A stretch of 64,000 nt of DNA, taken from positions 2,542,001-2,606,000 of the forward strand of contig CM066294.1 of assembly GCA_033816765.1 (NCBI GenBank). The letters are read 5' to 3'. Numbering within the stretch: position 1 is the first letter of the stretch; each line of letters opens with the position of its first letter. Made by a program: the position numbers and the translations under genes. Positions 41,226 through 52,819 of this stretch are shown here, one piece after another. This DNA is from Nothopassalora personata (Eukaryota; Ascomycota; Dothideomycetes; Mycosphaerellales; Mycosphaerellaceae). The notes beneath the pieces were generated by a model. The model searched no databases. It saw nothing but the letters and a program-made list of their open reading frames with translations, and had not been told where the DNA came from.

Positions 41226-43924
41226 ATGGTCGGCAAGAAGTCAGGTCGCGCGCTGCTGCGTGAAGAAGGTACGACATATCGCCACGATCCATCATCACAT
41301 CACCACGTCTCCCCATCCTTGCACAGGCCGTATTCACCGGCCCCTTGAATAGCCTCCGCACAACCCGGAAAAGGGATCATGCATACTAAGCATTCTGTTT
41401 GGTCGTAGGGCTGCAGCGCACGGACAACAATATGGAGTTCACGACATGGCCGCAAGTCTCCATGATCAACCAGAAAAACTACTACACGTGAGTCGCCGAT
41501 ATCTCTTTCCCAACCACCACCACATGACAACCGCCATCCCTTGATACAATGGTCGCGCGAAAAGTCCTCGACGGCCTGCGCAAAGGCAAAAAGGACGTGT
41601 ACGCACTCAATGTGCAATACGTGAAGAGGTACATCTTCCATCATACTCCACTGACATTTGCAGGCCACCATGGACCACTACCTGCTGCTGATCACATGCC
41701 AACACCGACACTGCCTGGATGCTGCTGACTGGATACCGGATACCGAACAATGGACACCGGAGACACGTCCACATGATACGGTGGCGTTTACTGACATTCT
41801 CTGATACAGTGACTTCCTGAAACGCGATGACCAAGTGTTGGCACTACGCCTCCAACAAGAGGAGCGACTAGAAGCAAGAAAGCGAGCTGCCGTCGAGCTC
41901 GACCGAGTGCGTGCCCAGCATGGCATGGAACCGACTGGGCTCGCTGCTGATGTCGATCCCGACATTGACGAGGACGTGCCAATGGACGACATGATGGGCG
42001 AGAACTATGGCGCAAAGACGATCGTCATCCACGTTGGCAGTCAAAATCTGCGGCTTGGGTTCGCCACCGACGCTCTACCGAAGACAGTGCCCATGGTCAT
42101 TGCGCGAAAGTCTCTTCGGACTGAGGCTGAAGACTCGGAGCCAGTACCCAAGAGGCTCAAGCTTGATGAGAACGCCGAACCAGAGGAGCAGTTCGGTGAG
42201 GACTTCGCACGGGAGTACGGTACTATGGCAACAGAGTTCAAGGCGTATCGACGTGCAAACAAGCGACGTGTACTGCCAAACTCGAGGGAGCTGGTAACGA
42301 AGTGGAACAGCACAGCGCCGCCAGAGCGCATCACCAAGCACAATGATCCAGTAGAAATTGATTGGACAGAGACCTCAGACGCGCCAGACTACATCGTGGG
42401 AGAGCGGGCACTACGAATACCGGAAGACTCGAAGCCAAAATATCGGCTCTTCTGGCCCTGGCAGCATGGGTGGTTGAATGAGAAAGACTACAGCAGTCGA
42501 AACCTGCTACTCCGCGATTACTTCCAAATCCTCGAGCACAGCATCAAGACAGAACTCGACCTTCCGCACAAGCGCGACTGGAATCAGTACAGCTGCGTCT
42601 TCATCATACCTGATCTGTACGAAAAGAACGTGGTGGCAACTGTGCTGCAAGAGCTCATTCGCGACTTCGGCTTCGCCCGGGTATGCTTTCACCAAGAGTC
42701 AGTGGCCGCCACATTCGGCGCAGGTTTCAGCACTGCTTGCATGATCGACATGGGTGCTCAGAAGACCACAGTCTGTTGCGTCGAGGATGGGATGTGCATC
42801 GAGGACTCTCGTATCAACCTCAAGTATGGTGGGTACGATGTAACCGAGACCTTTGTGAGGATGATGCTTTTCGATCGTTTCAACTACAGCGACTTCAACT
42901 TGATGCGGCGACACGACTTTCTGCTTGCAGAAGAACTCAAGGAGAAGTACACCACGATGAGCGACGAGAACATCAGCGTACAAATGTACGACTTCCATCT
43001 TCGCGCGCACAACCAGGAAACACGGAAATACCAGTTCAAGCTGTACGACGAGGGCATGCTAGCACCGACGGTAAGCCATGACATCGCGCGATACCTGGTG
43101 TTCTACTGACACTGTGACAGGGCTACTTCAGACCTACGATCTTCGACAACTCCTCCAAGCTTGTAGGCCGGCGGAAGCTTGTTCCAGTCTCGGTCGATCT
43201 ATACGACCAGCGACCGAACGAGCCACGATCCAACGCGCAGCTCCGCGTGATACAGTACACAAACCAGAACATCCCAACAGCTGTTGCGGCTCCTCCAGCA
43301 AAGCCGGCACGTCTCGTTGGCACCCCACAAGTTACCAGTACACCACAAAAGCAGCGACCACTTCATCTGCCAGCACACCTCAATGGCGATGGCGATGGTA
43401 CGCCACGATCATCAGTACTCGGCTCAAGACCTGGCTCGCCAACAGGAGAGGAGAACGGCACTCCAATTCCAGACGGCGATGTCGCTATGATGAACGGCTA
43501 CGACGCACCGAGCAGTATCGAGACCAATGACTTCGACGTCATGGACCGTACCACTCCCATCATGCCTTTGGATGAGGCCATTCTGGCGTCCATCGACGAA
43601 GCGAGCAAGGTCAACGGTAACACCGACGATCGCAAGCGCCGCGACCTGCTAGGCAGCATCATGCTGACGGGTGGCGCGTCCAAGACACCGCATTTGCAGA
43701 GCTACCTTGAGGTGAGGCTGCGAGCTCACCCTAGGATGAAAGAGTACCCGAAGGAGATTTTGGTGGCACCACCACCCCGTGAGCTCGATCCGGCCGTGCT
43801 CGCGTGGAAGGGAGGAAGTGTCTTTGGCAAGCTGCGCATGACGAACGACAGCTGGATATCGCCGCTCGAGTACGACAGGCTTGGAAGCAGGATCTTGAAT
43901 TACAAGTGCATGTGGCACTGGTGA
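41226..43924 (+). CDS. arp8: Actin-related protein 8, INO80 chromatin-remodelling complex
   Basis: Four exons: 41226-41268, 41409-41487, 41810-43070 and 43121-43924, giving 728 residues, about the size in other filamentous fungi. The protein starts MVGKKSGRALLREEG, then NNMEFTTWPQVSMINQKNYY. The actin fold begins VIHVGSQNLRLGFATDALPK. It continues with CVFIIPDLYEKNVV, FHQESVAATFGAGFSTACMI and MLTGGASKTPHLQSYL, matching Arp8. An acidic and low-complexity insert (about residues 500-570) precedes the last actin segment, as in relatives. Arp8 binds DNA and nucleosomes in the actin module of INO80. Introns 1 and 3 are short, while intron 2 is 322 bp with branch ACTGAC near 41788. Intact and of normal composition. 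Confidence 0.95.
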
Positions 43925-45480
43925 AGAGACATATCGGGAGAAATTCCGCAAGAAAGCTATCCGTCAACACTTGTGCGCTACCTTTGCACAGGCGGCAGCT
44001 ACTACAGGATTGCCGTATGCTGTCACGGCACGGCTTACACCATCCTATCTGAGATGGGCCATGGCTGATAGATCCGGCCGCCAAAAGCCTCGAGGGCCCC
44101 CGTCATAATACCCAAACCAGAATCAGTACCACAAAAGCAAGACCGCGTCGCTTCCCTCACCACTCATACTCCAAACATCAAACTGTCCTCTCCATGCCTC
44201 GAACGTCGCCCTCTATAAACGATTTCTGCCTCCTCTAAGTCGGTAGCATGCCGCTTCGTCTCTCTTCCTGGTCCAGTGGTGACCCCATCACAGAAAACCC
44301 ATCAACCCCTCCCCACCCTCAACCAGTCGTAACCACTCCCACTCCCACGCGCTCCTCCCTGCCTTCACCTCCCACTCCACCTCCAACCTCCCAACTCATA
44401 CCTCGCCGCCAAAGCCACCCGTCCATCCCGTATAGATCTCGTATCCCTGATCTCAAATCTCCAAACTCTCCCACACTCCCTACGATTCCCCAGCTCAAAA
44501 TCCAGAATGTCTGAACAAAAATCAATGCGCGTATTCTCCCCAGTGCCACAGATCCTTCTTCTCCTTCTTCCGCTGGAAACATCCGATACCCACTTGGGAG
44601 CCGACCTTAATGTTGAGGACACACTGGAACGAACGGTGGCGAACGAGTCTTTTTCGAGTGTTTTCATGGCATCGTCGTACTTTAGCACGAGTCTCTGCAG
44701 AAGAGCGTTCGGAGTACTGCCAATGCGCTGATTGGTCTTCGCAAGGCGCATATCTTCGTTTGCTTCCTTCTCTTCACCGACCAGCGCGCCTGCTGGCACA
44801 CGATCCACTAGCCGCTTCACCTCAGGCTGAGATGCTGGGTATGTGCGTGCGTGCGTAGCTCTGAAGATAGGTGTAGTTTGGCCCCCATGTCGAATTCTGC
44901 TGTTGTTTCAATTGACCATGCTGTCATGACAATCCACTACAGGACTCCATCCAACCAAACAAGAAGTAAGTGGCGGCGCCGCAATGCCGCATCCGCCAGG
45001 TTCAAAATATTATGAAGCTGACACTCCACTCCACTCCTCCCATCGCTTTCTTCACGTTTCCTCACCTCGACGAGCTGCTATTCAAGAACAACAAACAATA
45101 ACTACATTATCGCCAAGCATTCACCCCAACCATCAAAGACCTCAACACGCTGCCCAAGCATATCAAGAACCGCGTCAATCGGACACCTCGCGTGGCCGAA
45201 AGGGTACCGCAAACGCCGCAGGATGAAGACAACAGCAGTCAAATATCACGCTCGCCAAGATTCGACGTATCAGCTTCTGTTCGCACGACAGTTCCTAAAG
45301 GTATCGCTCGCAGCTGATCGCCGGCCAAGGAGATGACCAATAACAATCCTGTACGTATGCCATTCTCATCCTCAGCTGTGATCTTCTCTGCTTTACTCAT
45401 CTCGGTCGGTCAAGAATCGTACCTAGCTTTGATAACAATGTCAAACTCCATGCCTTTGCCAAATCGGTACATTACACACC
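43925..45480. other. Convergent region between arp8 and aim21
   Basis: About 1.5 kb lies between two converging genes. A long CT-rich plus-strand tract (about 44100-44510) resembles a 5' leader. A hypothetical minus-strand frame is listed separately. A plus-strand frame ending at the TGA near 45318 (containing LNTLPKHIKNRVNRTPRVA) looks somewhat protein-like but has no clear start. I cannot settle which strand is coding. Confidence 0.4.
44365..44820 (-). CDS. Hypothetical protein frame, unrecognised
   Basis: An open minus-strand frame of 151 codons from MKRLVDRVPAGALVGEEKEA, with a charged helical stretch (RIGSTPNALLQRLVLKYDDA). The frame stays open upstream to an acceptor-like CCCAG near 44838, so it may be an internal exon. 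Its C-terminal third is arginine-rich and less protein-like. The complementary plus strand holds a 74-codon frame starting at 44507 after a CT-rich leader, so the assignment is uncertain. No family recognised. Confidence 0.25.
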   Translation of the reverse strand: MKRLVDRVPAGALVGEEKEANEDMRLAKTNQRIGSTPNALLQRLVLKYDDAMKTLEKDSFATVRSSVSSTLRSAPKWVSDVSSGRRRRRICGTGENTRIDFCSDILDFELGNRRECGRVWRFEIRDTRSIRDGRVALAARYELGGWRWSGR

Positions 45481-48400
45481 CTACACCTTCTCAACACCAT
45501 CCTTGTCAACAACAACATTGCCCTCATCAGCTGCCTTGCCTCCCAAGTAGACCTTCTGCTCCTCGGTCTGACCGGAAGGCTGGGTAGTCTTCAAATTGAC
45601 TTCACCAGTCTGAACAGCGGCATCTTTCCTCTCACGTTCCTCCACCAACGACTCCTCAGTGACAGCCGACTCATCAGCCTGCGAGGCGTTGAAAGCCTCG
45701 TCTACTGATGGCAAGGCACCAGGCATCTTCTCGTTGGAGTTTGAGAAAGATCGCGGCGCAGCTCCAGCAGCTGCAAGAGCTGCTTTGAGTTCGGATTCAG
45801 AGTCTCGATGCTCCTTGGCTACTTTCCAAGGCTCTTCGGAAGTACTAATCTGTTTCGCAATGTCTTCTGCAGGTGCTGGCGATTTGGTATTGATGATCTC
45901 GTTCTGGGCAAGTGTCTTTTCTGCTTCAGGCGCATCCCGGGCGGCGTCGGGTATTGCTTCGGGTAAGTTCTCCTTGTTGGCCTCGTCGTGGTGCTCCTCT
46001 TCCTTCTGGACGTTGAGCTCGTCAGACTCGTCGATGGACCAGCAGTGAATCAAAGGAGAGAACGCGAATGTGACAGATGACTTGCGATCAGCGACAGCTG
46101 ACTTGACTGGTGCACGTCTGGCGGGTCCGCGTGCACGAGTCTTGCGAGCGTCTGCCAATGGGGTCTTTGCCTCCTCTTCTGCCTCAGGCTCAGGTTCCTT
46201 CTTTGGAGGAGCTTGTGGGCCGAGCTTGAGACGATTGTTAAGATCGCTCATGAAGCCAGACTTCAATGCGGCAATCTTCTCGCCACCTGGTCGTGCTGGC
46301 ACAGGTGGCTTGGCCTTCACAGGCAGAGCTTCTCTCGTCGCGGTCGCGTCTGCAGCATCAGTCTGATCTGAGCGCGCAGTGCGCTGTGGGCGGGCTGGAA
46401 TCGCAGGCTTGACCTTCTCGAGCGATGGTGGCGATGTAATATCAGAATGCGAAACCTCTTCGGCACGTTTCAAGCCTCTCTGTGGTCTAGCTGGAATTTG
46501 AGGTCGCGCAGCATCGTCGTCGCCTGGCGGACTCGTAAGCTCCTCCTGTAGACTTATTAGCACATCATTCCCGTCAATTTTCAATCTTATCATGCTTACC
46601 TGTGGCGCATTGACAGTCGTTTGATTCACGAGTGTGAAGCTGTCCGGAGAGTCTTCCCACACATCTGAGCTCGGGAATCGATGCGTGCTGGGTCGGTGCA
46701 ACTCGCTCGCAACGCCAGGCTTGAAATGTGGCTTGATAAAGGTCTTGGTATCGCTCGTCATGTCATGCTCTTTCTCGGCCTTTCTACGACGTTTCTGCTC
46801 TTCTTCGGGTGTCTCGAACGTGGCTGTTGGCTGGGACTTGCGAGCCGCATCAATCTCTTCTCTCGTCCTCTCGAGATCTGGGGTCGAAACAGTGGTGGAG
46901 TATTGCAACGACGATGGCGTATCTTCCCAGACGTCTTGGCTTGGGAAGTGGTGCTGTGCGAGTTCTGGCCGCTTCTTGAAAAGCTTCTTCGGGCTGCTGG
47001 TGTTTGGCTCGTCCTCCGGGAACAGGGGCTCGTACTCCTCAATCTCCTCGAGTGGTGTACCCATGCCAGAATGGTGCTCCTCTTCGCGAGAAACGAAGCG
47101 ATGTAACGATCCACCAGAGTAGCCTCCCAGAGCAGCAGCTCCGTGTACACTGCCAGGTCTGCTAGACGGACGGCTGTTGCCATGACTGCCACGTCGACTG
47201 CGTGCGCTATCACTATCGTAGTAATACCCATCATCAATATTGTGATCAGGATCGGGAGGTACAGCGGCGTGCATGAAGGCACTGCTGGGCCGCTTCATAA
47301 GCTCGTCTTGGGCCAAGATTGGTGTTCCATCCGCGTGCTCGTGCTCATGATCTGATTCGTACCCAAATGACCTGCTAGATCGACGTGGTGCCTCGGCCTC
47401 GACGGCATCGTCGGGATGGAGCCGGTTCTTCTCGTTGGATGGGACAGCATTGCGGGCTGGAGATTCTGGTTCTGGTGGCTTACCGGACGTGACACGTTCG
47501 AGGTACTCTCCTTCCTGAAGCTCGTCAGGCGTGCCAGGAGCTGCGGCCGCTGCTACAAACACGTCAGCTGGATGTTTCATCGAAGGTCTTTCAAAGCCTA
47601 CCATTGTCGCTGTGCACCAGTCTGTTGAGCTCTTCACTGCTCAAAGCCGTCTCTGGCTTGTGTACGTGCAGATAGTGCTCCTCTTTCATCGCCTCCTGCG
47701 GATGTTTCCGAACCCACTCTTTCTCGAATTGATCTTGATGGTCGTGGTCGTGACGGATACCATAGCTATCTGGTGGGCCAAACTCATGCCTAGAGCTACG
47801 CTTCCTGATGTGTGTCCGCGTCGAGCCGTCGTTGAAGAAGCCGATGCCTGGGGCATGCTGCGAGGAGCCTGGGCCTGGGGACGGAGCCTGGACATCACCA
47901 GCCATTGCCAACAATGGCACCTGCTGGCCGATGGCCGGAATGCCGTGCTCGTCCTCTTCGCCAAAGATGCTAGCTGGGCGGGAGGTCGTGCGTTCCAGCG
48001 CGAGACTTGGCGTGGAGCGGTTGTGATCGGTCGAAGGAGCACGCTTGGTACCATAACCAGACTGCGTGTTGCTCGTCACGCGACTTAAGGACGAGGCGGC
48101 GCCCAACTCGCCCTGGGGCATCTTGTGCACGTCATCCGCTGGCTTGGACCTGCCGATGCCGAGTCCTGCGGCCTGCGTAGAGTCGGTACTCGTGACGCTT
48201 TGAATCTGCCTCGTGGCGGTCGACTGAGGCACGCTGGCCTTGGGTTGATGCATCGGGAGGTCTGCAGACACGTTCTTGGTCTGTTCGCCATTTGCTGTTT
48301 CTCCGGACACGCCATGTGCCTCGGGTGGGAGCTGATCGAAGCTCGAGTATTCTTCGCCCTCGTGACCAACATCCGGGAGTGACACGCTCGGTGGTCTGTG

Positions 48401-48619
48401 TGGCAGCTCCGCACTCGACCGGCCATTTGACGGCGGTGCTGGCTTGTTGCTCAATGCGACGGGTGGTCCATATAGCGGAGAGCGAGCGTAGGACTCGCGC
48501 GACTGCGAGCGGTCGTTCTTGCGAGACGGTCTCGGCGGTATCGAAGGCACAGCGTTTGTGGGAGCCGCCTGCCCGGCTGCAATCCGCTGTGGACGCGGCG
48601 GGACGAGTGGTGTAGACAT
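45481..48619 (-). CDS. aim21: Aim21-like actin-patch regulator
   Basis: Three exons on the minus strand: 47602-48619, 46600-47552 and 45481-46545, giving about 1011 residues. The start MSTPLVPPRPQRIAAG and a second IPPRPSRKND, followed by repeated PARPQR/PVPARPGG motifs (about residues 720-800), are SH3-ligand features of Aim21. The conserved IPARPQRG blocks and a CWSIDESDEL segment fit too. In yeast, Aim21 with Tda2 is recruited by SH3 proteins to endocytic actin patches and regulates actin filament assembly. The rest is low-complexity and charged. Intron 1 (47553-47601) has branch GCTGAC. Intron 2 (46546-46599) is 54 bp with donor GTAAGC and contains no stop, so its retention would add 18 residues. 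Family assignment rests mainly on the N-terminus and motif pattern. Confidence 0.85.
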
Positions 48620-51600
48620 GCTGGGGTGGGGTGAATGAAATCGCTCAGACGTCGTCGTAAAGCAGGGACACTGTCGTGTTCGTTAGTGCTGAGACTCTGC
48701 TATTCCGCTTGCTGATGCTGCAAAGCGGAATTGCCAAGGAATGGTGCAAGCAATGGGGAGCAGACAACGACGGTTGCGTCAGCGGGAAGGCTGTGAACGG
48801 CGAGACATGCTGATGAGGCATTTACAGCGTCTCTGATGCTCGTGCACGCAGACGCAGACCGCCCTCGCGTATAGCGTATAGCGTATAGCGTCCTATGATG
48901 ATAGCTTCGATTGTGCATATGCAAGTCTCCGATAAGAATTGCTGATGCTGCCGCTTACCAGATCGAAACTGGATTGCAATGTTCGGAATGATGCTGAACA
49001 GTCGCACGCAACAGAACAGAAGGCAATTCTGGCGGTGAAGTGGCACAGAGGTGGGTGTCAGCTCTTCCGAGGGACAAGCAGAACGAACGTTGCAACGTTG
49101 CAGGGTCACAGGATGAGCGCCTGCTTCTTCATCGTACCACAGGTACCTCGTACCTGAATGACGCTTTTACTGGCTTCACTCCTCGCCGTCGTAGCGGCGC
49201 CCTTGATCGACACTACATAGCCATGCCTGCTTGGCGCGTTTCTACATGGCAGCATACTTGGCTCTATACGGCAGTCATATCCGGCTAATCCACTCCAGCA
49301 ATCAAGATCGAAAATTGGTCAGATTCTGCACAATGCGGCTTTCATTGAGTACGAAATTGAACAATCAGATAGCTTTGGCTGTCAGACTCGTTCCGGAGAC
49401 GCTGACGTTCATACTGTTCCAAAGCATGCCGCCTTCTTGCACTCTCAGCACGCCGCATAACAGCTCTCTGCCTGCTACGAAGACACCGCCACAGTTCTTG
49501 ACTTTCTTGAGCCGTCTCTGCCCGTTCACCAATCAACACTGCCCAATTAGTGCAATCGTGATGATGCGCCATTTTCCGGCGTGCCGACTTTGACCACAAA
49601 CGATTCCCTCGCCTTTACTGTGAAATCGTCCCCATCTTCGCACACCTTCTGCAACAACACCACGTCCAACTCCAGGGACCATCCAGAATGTGTCTCAAGT
49701 TGCAAGAGAAGCGGGCGATGGCGTAGAGAGGACCTGTCGCGTTATGGCGTAACAAAGTTTCCAGAACCACCATTTTTGGCTAGCAGCCACCTCCACAGTC
49801 CACGTGTGCAACGAGGAGGGGAGGACGGTTCACGTACGTCTCTGCCAAGATCAAAGGTTGCCGTGCAAAATGCTGTAGAGCATTCCCAATGGTCCACTCG
49901 AAACATGGCGTTGCGAATCCTGGCCTCTCAGCAGCGGAGTGTTTCGCCAGCCACAGGGAGAGTGCTGACAAGAAGGGTCTCGAACTTCGTTTGCAGGCGA
50001 AGAAGCCGATATGTCGTGCTCGTTCATGCGTCGTTGAGGAGAGGTGTGAGAGGGTGCCGGCATGGTACCGTGTAAGGTACAGCAAGAATGGTGTGAGTGA
50101 ACGTTGCAGTCCTCAGTCAGTGAGCACTACCCGACCTCGCAGATGACTTGATGAACAGGCTGATGCACCAACATCAGAAGTCACGCATTACCCTCACACG
50201 AACTGCGGCCCAAGGACTTCGACCTTGATGGATTTTGACTTCCAGGCCACCGGTTGGACAAACCTGCGATCATCCCATCAGTATTTGGCTCGATGGCACG
50301 GCGCTCTTGAGCATGCCCTCCCAGTGGTGCATCAAGACCTCGATCTCGGTGCTGATCGTGGGGCCTGGAAGATCAAGCGCACCTTCTACCATCACGGCGA
50401 ACGATTCGATACGCCTCCTCTCGATCAGGTGCTGTGCACAGCACTCCAGTCGTGGCGAGCCAGTTGCTATAGGATCGGCCGCAAAACGTCTCATCCCTGA
50501 TTAGTCCATTGTTTGAAAAGGTTGTTGCCAATATGCCAATTTGATGAATTGGTTCTGCGTGAAGGAGAGTAGGTGGAGTGCTTGAGAAGGTGCAGCTGTA
50601 GATCCTGCGCTAGCGTGATTCGCACTCGGGGGGAAGATCCGTGAAGTGCACATGCCGGCTTCCGCTTGACTGACAGTAATGGCAGTCACGAATACAGGCA
50701 GGTCAGTCTGCAACACGATCGATTATCTGCATGGCCAACCTTTGATACCAAGTCACCCATCCTGGACTTTCAGCGGGGTGGAGTACTCTACAACCAGTGC
50801 TGCGTCCAAATGTACGGTAAAGACTATGGTCACATAGTGGCGTTAGATGTCGGTCTCCCTCATGCCTTCGCTTATATGGGGTTTCCCAGGGCCTACATGA
50901 CTCTAGAAATTCAGCTAGAGGTCATGCAGCCGCTGGCATAAAAGAAATTCCGGCACCAATATGCTCTTCAACGCCTACATCGACCAAAGCTTTAGCAACC
51001 CTTCGGCCTTCAGCCCTCATTCTATACTAGAGAAGGCGAAAACCAGACTAAACCTAGCGCTTGACGAGGCGGAGCTTACGCAAACTGATGTGGAATACAT
51101 GCAGGCTGTACCTCGCACGAGAAGGGCCGACATCGACCGTGACACCGGCACTATCGATTTGGCAAATCTATGGGGCACGATCGGCTTAGACCTTATGGCC
51201 GACTTCGTCAATCGCATGCGTACTTGGTCGGGCATCGCAAACTCTCTTTAACGCGTCTGTCAGATCTTCGACGAGCATGCGACCGACATCTCCCCTGGCA
51301 ACGAACTCAACGAGCTGACAGACGATGCGATGAGCAACCTTCCCTACATTCTCAATTAGTGTAGGCGGGCTCGGAGCTATTTCCTCGAGTGCGAGATGCG
51401 CAACACTTGGACAATCAGGAAGCATTACGTCGCACACCGAGAGGAATGCGGCATGGTTGAGATGATTCCAAAGGAAGCCCAAGGACTCAAACCTGGTCGC
51501 TACGAGGGTCGAGAAGTCTATGGATGAAACATGGCGCCATATCCTCGTGTGCAGCTACCATGATCTGTCATAACTGTTCAAAGTCGTTGCAGTCTGAACT

Positions 51601-52449
51601 ATGCGACCAACGATCTTCGGATCTCCTGAATGGGCGTCTTTCTGAAATGCTATCGCGCCTGATGCTCATATACGAGTTCATGACTTCCTGGCACTTTCAT
51701 CAACACATTCCTACTTGGATCGTATAAAGATCTTCTAACTAAAGAGTCCTCCCTATAAAAGGAGACTGGGTTGACCGAGGATACTGTCACGACGGAGATT
51801 GACCGTGAAAGACTTCATGGACATGCCGTGACGAAAAGGATACAGGAACTCTGCATGGTGTACCGACGCCACCGAATGCCGCAGTCGTCTGCCCAACACG
51901 ACGTCGATTCTGCGCAAGGAATTGAGAGACGCAGATATCGCCGCAGGCAGTGACTCGTAGGTCTCAGACGAGCCTCTGGTGATGATGCAGTGCAAACACT
52001 TTGCCTGGGTCCATTGCGCACAATGAGAAGGAACGGCAGGAACCTGAAGCAAGGACTAGCTCAGACATCGCCAGCGTACGACCGAATCGCCAAACCAGAG
52101 AACAGTCTCCACAGATCCGGAGCGATGGTGACGAAGTCAACCCTGTTCAGTGAAAGCAGACCAAGGCCAAAGGCTGCCCGACTCGCAGGCCAGGCGCCAG
52201 ACGACAATCTTGCCAGTAGACTCGATGGCCTTACCATATAGATTCTCACTATAGTAGCGAGACGGGGGGCCAATACCCTAGCACATCTGACACATCCATC
52301 CCTATAAAGCAAGATTGTCTCAGTCTGTTCACTAAGATATTCCCTGGCAATAGCACATGAAGCATAACTGATTGCATTGAGGAAGTATCTACAGTGCGAA
52401 GGAAAGAGTATATAAGCTACTAGGTTAGGCTAAGCTAACTAAGCCTATA
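48620..52449. other. Gene-poor right end of the island
   Basis: 3.8 kb of normal composition with no gene I can support. Short overlapping frames exist on both strands. The most protein-like are minus-strand 51186-51482 (HAAFLSVCDVMLPDCPSVAH) and plus-strand 50961-51251, but no exon chain or domain is visible. A small GCGTATA repeat (three units) lies near 48869-48889. The first few hundred bases should contain the aim21 promoter. This may be decayed sequence. Confidence 0.5.
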
Positions 52450-52519
52450 TGTAAGGGGCGGGCCCCTGTTTCTTGGCATAGGCTGCGCCTGTGCGTTCGG
52501 ATTGCTTTCCGACACCTTT
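52450..52519 (+). repeat. 5' LTR of chromovirus F, left fragment
   Basis: It begins TGTAAGGGGCGGGCCCC and stops at CCTTT, where Copia B starts. It is the least RIP-mutated copy of this LTR in the window (for example GGCATAGGCTGCGCC where others have AGTATAGGCTACGCC). Together with 59059-59150 it makes the full 162 bp. Confidence 0.92.
52515..52519. repeat. Target-site duplication CCTTT, left side of Copia B
   Basis: CCTTT precedes the 5' LTR of B and recurs at 59054-59058 after its 3' LTR. Removing B and one copy restores the LTR sequence seen at 4520-4681. Confidence 0.93.
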
Positions 52520-52768
52520 TGTAAAGCGCCAGGATGATGCATGGGTAGCAGGTTTTGAGGGTGACATAACCTGATTAAGTGTGGTAATTACTTGTTCTTG
52601 GGAAATGAGATTAGGCACCTGAATTACAGGGATTGAGGGCCTCTTATCAAAAGAAGACTTATATAAGCACCTTAAGGGTGCTACTACTTGTAATAAACAT
52701 GGTTTTTCATACCCTGATTTCTAGACTTAATACCCTAGTTCCAAACTTCTATCTCCACTAGTTTCATA
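52520..52768 (+). repeat. 5' LTR of Copia B (249 bp)
   Basis: It begins TGTAAAGCGCCAGGATGATG and has a TATA-like box at about 52660 (TTATATAAGC). Its left half keeps CA and TG where the 3' LTR has TA, so it has been mutated less. It ends TTTCATA, where the 3' LTR has TTTCACA. Confidence 0.94.
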
Positions 52769-52782
52769 GTTATAAGCCCGAG
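52769..52782 (+). other. Primer-binding site of Copia B (half-tRNA type)
   Basis: GTTATAAGCCCGAG directly follows the LTR. It fits the complement of the anticodon arm of initiator tRNA-Met with one TG-to-TA change, as in Copia D and C. Confidence 0.65.
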
Positions 52783-52819
52783 TTAAGCAACTTAGGGTCT
52801 CTATTCGGAATTGCACATA

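Noticed and set aside
48869..48889. Short GCGTATA tandem repeat
   Set aside because: Only three units; too small to call a CRISPR, minisatellite or regulatory array.
49158..49220. Signal-peptide-like start MTLLLASLLAVVAAPLIDTT
   Set aside because: A stop follows after 20 codons and no usable donor site precedes it.
49581..50075. 164-codon plus-strand open frame
   Set aside because: It begins with GTG, has no domain or splice logic, and competes with equally long minus-strand frames.
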